DNA from: Membranipora membranacea | Lineage: Eukaryota; Bryozoa; Gymnolaemata; Cheilostomatida; Membraniporidae | Direction: 5' to 3' | DNA length: 60,000 nucleotides | Assembly (NCBI GenBank): GCA_914767715.1 | Contig: OU612074.1 | Location: 1,505,501-1,565,500 of the forward strand | Shown here: piece after piece, positions 11,985-25,600 of the stretch | Position numbering within the stretch: the first letter of the stretch is position 1 | How the letters are laid out: every line of letters begins with the position of its first letter | Notes under the pieces: generated by a model | What the model saw: the letters and a program-made list of their open reading frames with translations, nothing else | Databases searched by the model: none | Told to the model about the DNA's origin: nothing | Program-made: the position numbers and the translations under genes

Positions 11985-13284
11985 ATAAGTTTTTAAATTC
12001 TTAGTTTTATTGAAATTAACAAGGATCATGAAGCTACATCATAAAAATTTTTCAATCACAAAGAGCCTCATAGCCTCTCTTTGAGACACGATCTGTTGTG
12101 TATCAACATCATTACGCACAAAAAGTCCACACAGTCTTCTGACACACACAGAAACGTCGTAATGGACATGAGAAAGTTCATTATACAAGAAGAGAACACC
12201 GGATACGACCGTGAAAGGTAGACTGGGCAGGCTGTCAGGGTTGGGCGAGTAGAGGGACCCCTCACCCACTCATCCCGACAACCTGCCCAGGCTACGTGAA
12301 AGGTCTGCTGTGCACAGTCAGTCAATTCATGCATCAGGGTCTTTTAATGATCAATTGCAGACCAAATAGTTACTATAATACATGCAAAGATATAGACATA
12401 AGACAAAACATTAACCAACATGCAGTTTTTATCAAAGAAAAGCTGGCTATAAAACTGCATTATTTACAAAAACGAGTTGACCTATGCACAATGTAACACG
12501 ATATACTTATAAAGCTACAGAAAAATCCGAATCGGCTTACTTCAAACAGCAGAACAAATTTAAGTTGGGCAAATAAATCTTAATAATTGGATTTGAAAAA
12601 GTTAACAAATCAGTGCACAATCTCATCATTTTGTGAGGTGTGCCATATACCTCTTACGCGATGAAGGCTACACAATTTTGAGGCCAAGCATAATTATATA
12701 GAAACAAAAGGTAAAAGAATTCCATTTACCACAGAGACATATCTTATATCTGTACATATATGAGGCAAAGTTCAGCAAGTCTACAAGTAAGTGGTGGCAT
12801 ATTAAAGGATAAGGGAGATCAGTGCAAACATTTTCGGTATAATCAGTTCTACGAAATAATGCATTGGATTGTTTTATCATGATGCTCTATGAATTTTTGG
12901 TTAAAATAATATACCTATAGTTACACATGTATAATACAAACAAATACTTATACATGTGTATAAAGTTAAAAGCACAAAGTTTGTTTCCACTCCATGCCGA
13001 GTGAGTGGCGTGCCTGTCACTCCTGTTCTTGACAGGGCGCTGCAGGTGCTTCTCTTTACAAAGGACTAGATTGCTATAGAGTTAAATCATACACACAAAT
13101 TTCATAGTGTGATGATGGTTGATAGTTGAAATAGATGTCTATGTACATTGATAATACAGGGTTGTATATATCTATCAGTATCCGATAGAGTTTCATATGT
13201 GAGGGAGTAGGCAGGATTATTTACTAGCTGAGGAGAGAGGGGTGGATATATATTGTCAGTAGCAGTCCTAGGAGTGGATAAGGC
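11985..13284 (-). other. RERE: Probable 3' UTR of RERE with poly(A) signal
   Basis: Following the minus strand downstream of the RERE stop codon, the first AATAAA I find is at 12011-12006. A TTTTTAT motif at 12047-12041, matching the cytoplasmic polyadenylation element, lies about 30 nt before it. A 76-codon open frame within this stretch (12269-12039) begins only at a GTG behind an in-frame stop and has no recognisable similarity, so I treat it as chance. The 3' end is inferred, not observed. Confidence 0.5.
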
Positions 13285-13389
13285 CTAGTGAGGCATGTGC
13301 CCTGACATATGTCTCTCCCTCTCCATCATAAATTGTCTCTGTAGTGCTTCCTGTTGAGCTGCCATAGCTGCTGATGGATTGGACAACAA
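13285..13389 (-). CDS. RERE: RERE last coding exon
   Basis: The acceptor TTTGTTTTCAG precedes [20 protein letters not shown], and the exon ends MSGHMPH and TAG (13287-13285). Gln-, Met- and His-rich composition fits the C-terminus of the atrophin family, where human RERE has a similar His/Met/Gln-rich ending. It joins in phase to the exon ending at 13690. Confidence 0.85.
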   Translation of the reverse strand: MLSNPSAAMAAQQEALQRQFMMERERHMSGHMPH

Positions 13390-16300
13390 CTGAAAACAAA
13401 CGATGGGGAAACGTCTTACCTCTGATCAACAGAGATAGGATAAATCCTAAACATTTCTTTTGCAGATAATGAAAAATCATAGAATATTTTCTCCAAACAT
13501 TCGAAGATGACCGAGTTGGTTGTCATCTCCTTTTTAATACTTGGTGATCAAAATGGTGATTATATTGTTCCTCGTGAAATTTGGTTAAGCCGACAAGGTC
13601 ATAAACAGAAAGGGCTGATGTTCATCTTGAAAAGAACTGTAGAGAGCTTGCAGACAAACCATTAGTCGGAGTGATGATCAGTAACTTACATGCTGCATTG
13701 AGAGAAGTTCTCTGGGGTCCATGTCAGGCCTGGAAGCTAAAGCTGCCATTATATGAGCAGGCATCTCCCCGGCTCCGCTGGCACTTGATGTGGGGATGTT
13801 TAGCCCTGACGGATGACCTACACCAGGGAATCCTGGAGGCAGGTGACCATATGGCATACCGCCCGCTGTGGCAGCTGCTGCTGCGGCCGCTGCTCGAGCT
13901 AATGCGGCCGGGTCAGCAGCTGAGCCTGGACCTGTAATATATATTCATTATAATGTGAGAGACACAGATACAGTGTGTCTAAAGTAGTGATTCATACAAA
14001 CGGAGTGCCATAATTCTATTTGTGTTCAGGAGGATTTTATAGTAATCAAGAGCCTCTTGTTGTGAGCTTTTCATGTCGCTACAATATATTGCGTTGGTTG
14101 AAATTTGGGCCACTTTTCTCGTCTGCGCGTTTTTGTCAACAATTTTTTACTCAACGCTTTATGTAAAGTTCCGTAGTAACAAATAAGTAGCAAAATGTAT
14201 CCACAATAGCATACCTAGACTTTGTAGTAGTTGCTCAGCTAAGAATGGATTCTGAGCAGAAGCGGCCAGTAGGTGTAGGTGTGTATGTGTGTGCGTATGA
14301 GTGTTAGGTGGAGCGCCCCCTGCTGATAGTCCAACAGCGGCTAATCTCTCGGCTGATAATCTGTAATCAGGCAAAGGCTTCGTTACTTTGGCCACATGCA
14401 AGAGTGTGAAAGTTGCTCAAGCCTGCATACTCATGGGTTCGAAATTGAACCACTTTGTATCCATGGAATATATATTTAAAGAATGACGTACTACCATGAC
14501 TGAATGGTAGAGAGAGAATAACGTACTACCATGACTGAATGGTAGAGAGAGTGGGTGTATTGAATATTTACCTTTCCGCAGCGAGTCGCTCGGCTGATAA
14601 TCTCTCGGCTGCAAGTCTCTCAGCTGGATGATTAGATGCTGCTAGAGAAGCCAGTGGATCTGCACCTCCCAACATACCTGCTGCACTTAATATTCCTGAA
14701 ATAGAAAACCAAACAGTGAGAGGAAGCCTTGCACAACGCTAGTGTTACATGAATGAAGCCCTTGGAAGACGTGATGATGCCATATATTATACATTTTTAT
14801 TGCATCCACAATCATCCAAAGATGTTCTCCTTGATGTGCAAAAAAAAACAAAGAAAAACAGCTGAAATAAAATCAAGGGAATAAAACTCAATCAAATGAA
14901 AACAAATGTCATACCTCTTTAGTCAGTCGATTAAATGTCATTTAAAGGATTTGTTGCATGACATGTACATGTCTAAAACTTTCAGACTATGGTCTCATAG
15001 TAGATATCTGAGAGCGGATAGCTTACCTAGTTTTTGCATCTTCTCTAACTCTCTGGCCCTCATCTCACTAGCGTTACTTCCTGACATACCGGACATACTG
15101 GTAGGCGGCATAAAGCCAGGCATTCCGGGCAGTCCCATACTGGCAGCAGCACCGGGCGGCATACCAGGAGGCATACCTGTGGGAACGAACAGTACAAGTA
15201 AAAGATGCTGACTGTAAAAATACATAGCCTGTATATTCCAGAAACTAAATACCTAGTAAAGGCAAGTATGGTTAAAAACTTGTGTCGTTACAGGTTTTTA
15301 TGCAACAATTGGAGCTCATATTATTCAAAATACACAAGTGAGAAAGGGTGACAATCTTACCAAGTTTCCTCTGCACGTCTAACATCTGAGCCTCTAAGAA
15401 GGCTTTAGGATCGAGCTGAGCGGACTGTGCTTGTGCTACTGACTGAGCCATAGCTTGTGCTTGATGAGCCGATAACATCTTCTGGTGAGCCTCCATATCC
15501 TGTAGTAATCGATATAAATGTAAATTATAAGCCATGAAGCAGAGTAATTTTGATGAATTTGTGTTAGAAGTTGCCATGCAGTGGAAGTTTACTGCACCTT
15601 TAAGCCAATGAACTTCACAAAGTTAATCAGCGAAACATGTATAGACGTATGTGAGCAGTTCTGCATTTTGCATTCTCAGATTCAGCTAACCCAGTGTATT
15701 TTAAGAGAGCTAAGACTGCGATGAAGTGAGTTTCAACCCCAAGGTACTGAGTATCACCGACAGTGACAGTAACAGTAACAGTGACAGTAACACTAACCTG
15801 AGCCTTGAGAGCCATCTCGAATCTCTCTCGTATCTCTGGAGGGAAGAGTCTGTCTATCTGCTCTGATGGTACGACACTCTTCATCAGTCTGTAGTACTGT
15901 AGCTGCATCATGGCAGCGTCCTGACTACCAGGCATTCCTCCTCCCATGCCGGCAGCAGCAGCCATAGCTGCCGCTGGGTTGGAGCTAAGAGCCGCCATAC
16001 GAGCCATATCCTCTGTGAAAGAACATAAACATATATGTATAAGAGAGGGATTTAATCACAGCTATAACCACATCAAAACCATCAAAAAAATCAAAACTCA
16101 AATATGCCTAGACTGTCATGTCATGAACAGTACGACACAGCAATCAGACCAGGCAAAAATTATTTCATATCCAGCCTTATGATCTCAAGATCTCAGACAC
16201 GGGCTTCTTATTATACTCTTCTCTCATAATCATCTTTTATAAAAGCCATCACACTACTCACCGATGCTGGGTTGTTGCTGTGAGGGATGTTGGGGTCGGC

Positions 16301-19300
16301 CTGCGAGCTGACTGAGCTGACTGAGTGCCGGTGTACTGTGATGTCCGGGGTGTAACATACCGGGGTGCTGCTCACTGCTCTGTGACCTGGGAGTGACACG
16401 CTGACTGGGAGTCGTCACTCTGTGTCCTCCTCCAACAGGTGTATGGGGGTGGTGATGTCCTTGTGCTGCTGCAGCTGCTGCGGCGTGGTGAGCCTGGGCT
16501 TGATGCTGGGCTGCTATAGTATACAAAAACATAGCATTGTATTCGATAGTAAAAACGTGTACTTATATTTATTTGGTTATCGAAACTTTCCTGGAAAGTT
16601 TACAGATAACAGATAAATTGTCGACATATATTAGGCATCATGAGCAACAATACTGTTGAGAAGGGCTTTTCGTTCCACCGCAACCACAGTATAGTGTAGG
16701 TAGTAGGCTGCTGGTAATTTTATCAACTAAATCTGATGGGAAATTTAGGAGGTGAAAACTGATGAAATGTTGCTGTGAGACTCACCTGAAGCCATAGCTG
16801 CAGCGTGAGCATGAGCAGCGTTAGGAGTCATCCTGTGTTCTCTGGCCATGTGATGGTGAGGTGATGGCAGGCTCATAGATGTGGGCGGTACTGTAGCTCT
16901 CATCGGATGCTGTGATTGGCTGGTATGTCTAATGACATCACTACTTACTATAGGCTCAGGTTTCACCTTTATCTCCTGGAGGTAAGAAAAAGCAACACAC
17001 AATCAAACACTAGGCCTATGCTTGATACATAATTTATCATCTCCTCAAACAGAGCATAATAAGATGGTTTTATTCGGCTATAATGTCATTGACCAATTAC
17101 AATTATTTTGATAAAAAAGCTCTGTTATCTTAGTGTCATACTGACTCCATTTCAAACTTTGAGGAATAAATCTGAAGGAGAACGAAGCATGATTCACATA
17201 TTTGTTGGCGGAGCTTACCTGAAGTAGAGGAGGAGCCACTGAAGGTTGAGTGATAGCCAGTGGTTTCCTCTTATCCTCTCTCTTCTTAGCCATATCACTA
17301 CCAGGTGGTGGTATGTAGAATACATCAGATCGAGAACACGAGTTCTCCGCTCGCTTTAGACACCGTACAAAACTATAGAAACAGAGCAGTTATTTAAAGT
17401 CAACAGTACGAAGCTAACAGTGAACAGGTCAGGATAGTAAAGGGTAGGAAGATGACGAAAGATCTAAACTGCTATGGTTAGTAAAATGCAAAGCAGTGGA
17501 TATATGAGATCACATAAAAAGACAGCATAAAATAAGAGTTAAAACCACTACTCAATATTTTGAGGAGTAATTCCAGTGTCACAATAATAAGTATTTCAAT
17601 TTGACGGACTTACTGAGCGTTTTTAAATTGGCCGCATGGTTCGTGACATTTCTCAGCGATGGAGTTATCTGGCTGTACGACCTCCTCCACATTGAGACTC
17701 TCATCGGAAGGAGCCGGCGAGTGTGGAGAGTTAGTGGTACTGTTATCATCCTGAAATCAAAAACAATTCTGTCACATCTGCAAATGATACTATCACGAAC
17801 TATCACTATCACAAAACGATACTATTTCACAAAAATTTTGTATAAAGCTCCTTCAAATTATCATTATCAGTTATCGAATAAGTCCTCGGAATCGTTGGTT
17901 ATGGAGTGGGAAGATGCTGTTTGTCACACATATGGAGCACATCTTTTACAGCATGAGATTAGTATGTAATGGCGTTAGCCTTAGTACCTGATGTCGTTAG
18001 CCTTAGTACCTGATGTTGAGAGCCTTAGTACCTTATGATATGAGCCTTAGTACCTGATGTCGTGACCCTTAGTACCTGATGATATGACCCTTACCTGTTC
18101 GACGTCTCCCATGTTCCCATTATCCTCAGGGTCGGCGTCTTCTCTGTTTAGTTCTGAGGCTAGTGAGTCTGGTGATGCCTGCTCTAACTTCTTCTTCTTG
18201 TTTACTACTTCAGACAGTGGCATGGTCTCACTCTCTGACTCACCTACAGCAGTGAATGATGTCAGATTACAAAGTGTGATGATATGTTTACCCCTGAGCA
18301 CTAAGATGAGATAATCTGTCTCGCTCATAAAAACATAATCCAGCAGAGCTGCGTAGGCTTATTCTTTCTATGACTAGTTTGTAACGTATGGTTCCATTCC
18401 AATCGAAGCTAACACTAATTAGAAAAAAATGCTACACAATGCCTCCATAAAAAAACCACCTAGGAGAAGAAATAAATTTCTCAAGCTACTAACAGATCTA
18501 GAGTATTCTTTGAAAGGGATCATTTTTTGCAAGGCATAAACTGCAAACACTACTGACAAAAAGATCAAACGTTGCCATGGCATTACGCACTATTAAAACT
18601 AGTAGGCGGTAAGCCAAGACCAATTGTCATCAGGAATGTTTCTAATCAAGACTGGCTTTGGTCTGTGCAATAAAGATTCTGTGGCTTGAAATCCAAACTG
18701 TAGACTGAATATCCGGATATAAACTCAGAATGTTTGAACAAAAAAGGGAAGTAACTGTCCTGACAGTGTCTTCCTGTACCAAGAGCAAATCTCTGTCACT
18801 AAGCCAGCCAGCGAGCAGTGCAGAACCAACAGTGTGACTGAGCGAGCTACTATTAAAAAACTATTACACAAACTATTACACAATCAGCAACATCAGGCAT
18901 GTTAGCCATTCCTAGGAAAATGCTATAGAAGAAATCTTAAATGTTGATCAGCTTGCTAGTTAGCTAGTTAGCTAGTTAGTTAGGTTTTATGTTGACAGGC
19001 CGACTCAAAGTATGCTGCACATACCTGATTTTGCCTCTTCATCTGCGTCAGCGTCCTCCACAGGTTCCTTCTTTGGCGTTATGTCCGTGTCAGCTATGTC
19101 AGTGATAGGAGCAATAGCAGCAGTGGCACCTGATTCTCCTGACATTATAGATCTCTTAGCCTTACCAGGTGATTTACGCTTACGAGGAGTTGTCTGCTAC
19201 AAGATAAATAGTTGCCCGATTAGCTGAAAGTGTTTGTTTGTGTTTGTTAGCAGTTTGTTTGTTTGCCAGTTGCAATACACCAGGTGCTTTACAGTTTATG

Positions 19301-22300
19301 TGCAAGCCAAATCTGACAATGTTGATGATCAAGCCAGCTGTTATGGTCAGCAGACCTATACAAGCTATGCTAATAGCTGGTCATTTAATTCCAGAGGGAG
19401 TCCCAATGGGTATGAACACCGAGACATGACTATAACTAGACCAGACAGACAGACTTGGGTTATATCATACATACTTTAGTGTTACTACTGTTACTACTAG
19501 TACTACTGGCACTGGGACTTTTCCTTGCTGCCTCAGCATCTGGTATCTGTACATCTTCTTTTTCCTCTGTTCCTTCTGTTCCATCTTCTTTTAGCTCCCT
19601 CTTCGGAGGAGGTCTGAATGGTAACAAATAAACTGATGGTACAGAGATAGTGTAATGAACAGGCCATTTTCAAACGATATGGGCCAGAAACCTAAGATTT
19701 ACATAGATAGACAACACCACTATGCTAAAAGGTTTCAATTCTAGTCATCCTAGTAAAATATGTTTACTGTATTGCCAGAATACCTGGCGCTAAAAAGCTG
19801 ATGCTTTGATATGTTATTTGTGCTTAGGTTGTGGTTGCCACATCAATCACCAAAGTCGGGTTTCCGGGCTCGTTGCCACCAGTATATTGCTGTCAGTATT
19901 GAGTACCTGCGGTAGTTAGATGCTGGTTCGACGGGTCTGAATAGGTACTCGGGTATTTTTTCTCCATTTTCATCTCCATATTTACGATAGTTCAGTTTAC
20001 ACGACTCGCACACAAATCCATGCTGATCCACATAGTGCCACTGATTGGAACCTGTTCAAATAAAACCATTTGAAGTTTAGATGGAGAACTTGTTGTGTAA
20101 TTTTCCTATTGATTACACCGACTATGAGGAAGGATATCTGAGGATATCTGAGCTAAGTTTGTTTTAAGGAAAAGATATTAGCCTATGAATGGCCAAACTT
20201 TCTACTGTGTTCATGTATTCAAACTTTAAAAGCAATCAACACCGAAACAAGAGTCGCTGACGTAGTGTTCTATGCAAGGTGATCAGCATAAATATACTGT
20301 CCTAAATCGTTAGAATTTAGCAATAGGTAAAAAAAGGCAAGTTTAACATAAAGTCTAAGACTGTTACTATATAATTCCTAGTAATGGTAGCAGGTGGTAA
20401 CTATAACTATTTCTGGCAGTAGAAAAGTAGCAGTAATACTAGTATACTAGTAGTAGAAGTAATTGTACTACTAGTAAACTAGTAGTCGTTGTAGTAATAC
20501 TAGTAGTAGTAGTAGTCGACTCACTCTCAGTATCACATCTGAAGCAGGTATAACTCTCATTACTCTCCACCTCCTCACTCTCCGAGGAGTTATCTCCTGC
20601 TGACGAGCTCGGAGCTTTACTAGATGTACCTCCTACTCCGGCAGGGCCAGCCTTGTTACGTGACTTCTGTCTGCGACCTGTACGATTAGGTACTGTGGAG
20701 ATCGGAGTCTTCTTCCAATAATAGTAATACTCTACCAGTTCTTTCTGTAACAACATGGAGAAAAATCTTATATGATCAGCAGCAATAACCGATTTGTATT
20801 TAGGTTTAAGTCACAATCAACTCATATATATCAAAGCCTGATTACTATTATTTATTTATTTATACAGGTTTTCTTAAAAGTGATAACAATTCTATCATAG
20901 GTAACTTGTTGCCAATGTAGCCAGAAACTAAACCAGGGAGGGAGGTTCATCGCACCCTCTCTGACTAAACTAACTGGCTGACAAATGAAAAGCTTATTAG
21001 GAGTTATGTCCCCTGTGTCCAGGGGATACGCTCTATTGTTGAACATCATATATGATTATACCAACATACCGTTTCTTTCTCTGGCAGGAATTCTTTTCTG
21101 ATGCGGAAGAAGTTCTTTCCGAATACTCTCAGTCCCTTCATAAACTTTTTCTACAACACAATAACGAAATCCACAAATTAAATGAATAGCTCTCAGTCTA
21201 ATTATGCAGATAAACATATTTAAGAGAGCTAACTGCAGAAATACTACTGTTCCATAGACTATTTCATTTACAGGGTCTCAAGCCACATGACCCAAACTAA
21301 ACCCTCCACCAATAACATATGTTAAGAACATTCCCATTAATTTACCCCGTAATTCTCATATAAAGCTCTCAATACAAGCTTTTATAGCTCGTGATAAGCA
21401 AGGGAGACAACTTACAGAGTCTTCCTCTTCCCAGCGTCTATCTATACTCCTAGCTAGAGGTACACTCTTAGCAAAATCTGATACTGCTGTGTTCTTATCA
21501 TAGTCAGCTCTGTGTAACTGTAATACAATACAAGAAATATAAAGTTAACAATCCAAAACCAGGCACACTATTTGCCAAAGTACAAGAGAGGATCTAACTT
21601 GTCATTTTGTTACGAGGAACATCATTGGACAAAATTATGTTAGCAGACACTCATTGATGGTTCCGTTTTTAAAGGTTCGTAGATTGTGAATCGTGGTTTG
21701 GTTTTTTGCATCCACCTGATATGGTGAATTTTCAGCAACTATTGCTAACAGTAAACCCATAATGTAAAGAATACACTGATAAATAATCCATCTATTTGCA
21801 TTCCCTCCTCACTCCTCTATAATTTTACTACCAGAAAACATTTTTTTAACATTGAAGAGTTGTGCACCCATGCAGCAAATATTACCTATTAGCAGTTTGT
21901 CAGTGCAATAAAGCCATTTATTATAATGGTGTGGTCAGGAGTGGCCTAATCTTAGATCAGAAGATTATAATTTGAGGGTTTGGCGAGCATCCTTGACACC
22001 AGGATATGACATTGACCACAACCAAAATAGTTGCCAGGGTAGAACGAAAATATGATAATCAGTACACACAATGCTACACCTGATATTATCACCTGATATC
22101 ATTATAACTTTATTTACTCTCCATGACTGTCTATCAGTTGATGTTAAATGAAAATTGCTGAGAAAATTTTGTGATTAGAAGCCCAAAGTGACTAGATTAA
22201 CAATGTATTAGATTGTTTAACTGATGATAATATATTCCTGATATATCAGAGAAGTGTAATCTTCAACTCAAATACAATGTGACACCCGATACACAAAACA

Positions 22301-22654
22301 GATCTCAGTGTGCGCTAACACTTTGATAAGCAACCCTAAGTTACTATATCCATCAGCTTTATTTCCAAGGTCACTTTGACAGATATCTCTGTGCATTGTG
22401 GGTAGAGGATCTTTCGATTAGTAGACTATTGGTTAAATACCCTGGGATTTACACAAGTTCTGTGTGAGTAATCAGCTGGTTGAGAAGTTACAAGATTTAT
22501 CTCGGACACACACCACAGCGATAAACTTCTATAAATAAGGGCCTATTACTGTGGGCATGGCTAAGCTGTGTATTTGTAAAGAACACAACGTGTGCTGTCA
22601 TCTTGTTGGATGTAGGGTTATTACTGTGGCATGGCTAAGCTGTGTATTTGGGCG

Positions 22655-22692
<38 letters not shown>

Positions 22693-25600
22693 GCTGTCAA
22701 TGGTCGGGTAGTGAGACTCAAATTTCACAACATTTAGTATTTGATTTCAAACACAAAGACCAACTTGGGTCATTCATAATCATAAGTCCCTACCACCCCC
22801 TCACCACCCTCACTTCTACAGCGCTCACTTCTACAGCGGTTATTTTACATGTCTGGATGGATAACTATTAAGAATACCCATAAATGGGAAGCTGGAGAAA
22901 TGACAGGGACACCTGACACACATGACGCAGTGACACATTCCACCTGGACAAATGACAAGCTAAAGTTCACACTGAACTCGACACATGGTGGTACAGCCTC
23001 ACTGACACAAATATCTCAGCTGTCCATTAAAGCTGTACAGTTTGATGTCCCATGTTTCTCAACTTATTCAACACTCCCACTCAAACCTAAACCATACTTA
23101 AATTCAAGCATGAACCCTACATCCAACAAGATGACAGCACACGTTGTGTTCTTTATAAGTTAAAAAACCTTGCTGATCTATCTTGGAGATCAACAGACTC
23201 GGAGTGCATAGAGAGAACAAACTAGATGATTTCTCAGACTTCAGCTGCTTAGCCACAGACATACATACCTGATTGAATGCGAGCTGTGTGTTCTCATCTC
23301 TACCTGCTGTGGCTACGCTCTCGTCAACGCTCTTACGCTCTGCCATGTTGGTGAAGGAGGCCACCATGCTCTTAGTAGCTGCAATATACACTTCCAGCTC
23401 ATCCTACAAACAAACGGGGGAGGCAACTGAAAATTATGTCAAGGTCAATGTTGCAGTTATCACAAACAATATTGGCTGCACACCCTTTGAATACTTTACA
23501 TTGCAAGAATTTATTTCTACAAAGCAGCATGACAAGATGGTTGACGTCACGCTGTTCAGTTGTTAGTGCCCTTCCTGCGTGTAATGACACTTAATTCAGC
23601 AGGGTGATAAATTGGCTTTATGCAGAATGGCTAAGCTGATGAGGCCATTGGGGAACGATGTCTGTCCACAAAGCCTGTTTTGACAACCATTGGTGGCAGG
23701 AAATAATTGTTATGCACCTCAATATGCAATTAAATATGCAAAGCTCACCTCAACCACCAAACTGTGACCGAAAGCCCATGTGCAATTTTAGTGGCTAGTA
23801 GATAAGTGATGCAGCAGTGTTTTTATTTATAAAATTTCATTTGTTTTCTCTGATCTTCCATCAACATTAAAATGGCCAATATAGCAAGCCCTGGACAATC
23901 AGGGCAAAACCTGGATCGGCCATCAATGAGTAATAAAGCATAACTCAGTGGTTTTTTTGCCAGAAAAGCAAATGCAAGTGAATGCAAAAAAGTTGTTTAC
24001 TTTGTGATGCAACAACTTTGCCCATTGCCAAGCGATGTTGAGCAATATTTGTAAAAGCTTTTGTCACAACAAGCTGCTTGTCGGCGGCACTGGAATGCTC
24101 TTCACATGAGAGTAAATCCCTGAGGGTACCTGCCACTATAAGGTGTAAATGGGCCCAGAATACACCTATCTGACGTCTCACTGTCACAGTTAAACATCTT
24201 GTTATTGAAAGGAAAAGGACACGCTCACAAATCAACTTTCATTATCGATTTTTAAGACGGGTGACCAATATAGTAACTCTCTAATGCACTATTGTGAGAC
24301 CCATCAAGGTGTGTAGATGACAAATGTCTTACAAAATTGATTTCAATTCCATGGATTTCACATAGTTGTACACCTTTAGGTATGTGACACACCGGAGGAG
24401 GATTACCATGGTACGGTGTGACACTCTCTAGTCTGTGAAAACTTACCCCGGGTATTCTACCAGGGCTCCACAGCTTCTCCTCGCCGTGATCTCCTCCGCC
24501 GATCCCCTCGGGCATAGAGCGGGCGGGCCGACTGGTGATGGGCACTGAAGGGTTGCATTCTGGCAATTTAGCCTGTAAAATACACATTGAAGATGTTTAG
24601 TTTTTGCAAGAGATGGAAACCATCGATACTTCATGTTCTCAACTTCGAAACAATGCAATGAGTAAGGTTCGCCAGCTCTGGTGTAAACGGTTGATACTAC
24701 CAATGACTATTTATAATCATTGATACTACTTATCCAAAGGTTATTGAGATTGTTGAAGAGATCGTTGGAAAGGCCATACATGACCATCACTACTTCAATA
24801 CTCAATAGATCGTGAAGCCTAACTTTCCTTATCATTTCTCTTTTCACAAAGTCCTACCACAAGATCTTACAATAACATGTCAATTTGTTATAATTAAATT
24901 ATCAAGCTGTTTACAAGGCCGCTCCTCACTATGGTGTCAAAATAGTCAACAGCTTGCTTAGTAACTAAAGCATGTCACAACAAACTTCAAACGAAAGTTC
25001 TCGCTCACTAGATGAGCCTAACACCTCTTCCTGGGTAACACCACAGCTGTCGCCGACTTGATCACACTCTGCCCGAGTCGCTGGTAGTGACATTTCGTTT
25101 TAAACCACTGCCCTACCAGAAAAACCGAATGCCCTAACCAGCAACCCAGGCAAAGTTTGAGCACCTAAACTTCCAGGGTGTAAAATTTAACCGAAAAATA
25201 TGCAATGGTGGTGTTGGAGTAACTCCTTGGTTGGAGTGATGCAGTGTTTTGTCTCGATATGGAATAAATCAATGGATCTAAGTCAGGTTAAAGTCAGCCT
25301 TTGTTACATGGCAGATATGATGTCGGCCAATACACCCGATATGTCACTTTTTATGAGTGGAACATTATTAATTGGATGCAATTTGGTATGTAGTTATTTT
25401 ATGGTTATTGGCAGTAAATCCACCTATTGAAGTGTTATGCTGAACTGTTAAGTACCAGGCATTAATGACGAGAAGAAAGTCAATAGGCTTGTTTCTACTG
25501 ATAAAATCTCAAATCAGCCCGTCGCCTATCATAATGAAACACCTCCAAACACTGAGATAAAACTTTTACTGATTCAGCGGGGTAATGTCATTACTGGCAG

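Noticed and set aside
12039-12269. 76-codon minus-strand ORF followed by AATAAA
   Set aside because: It starts at GTG right after an in-frame stop and lies in the likely RERE 3' UTR. The poly(A) signal is better explained as that of RERE.
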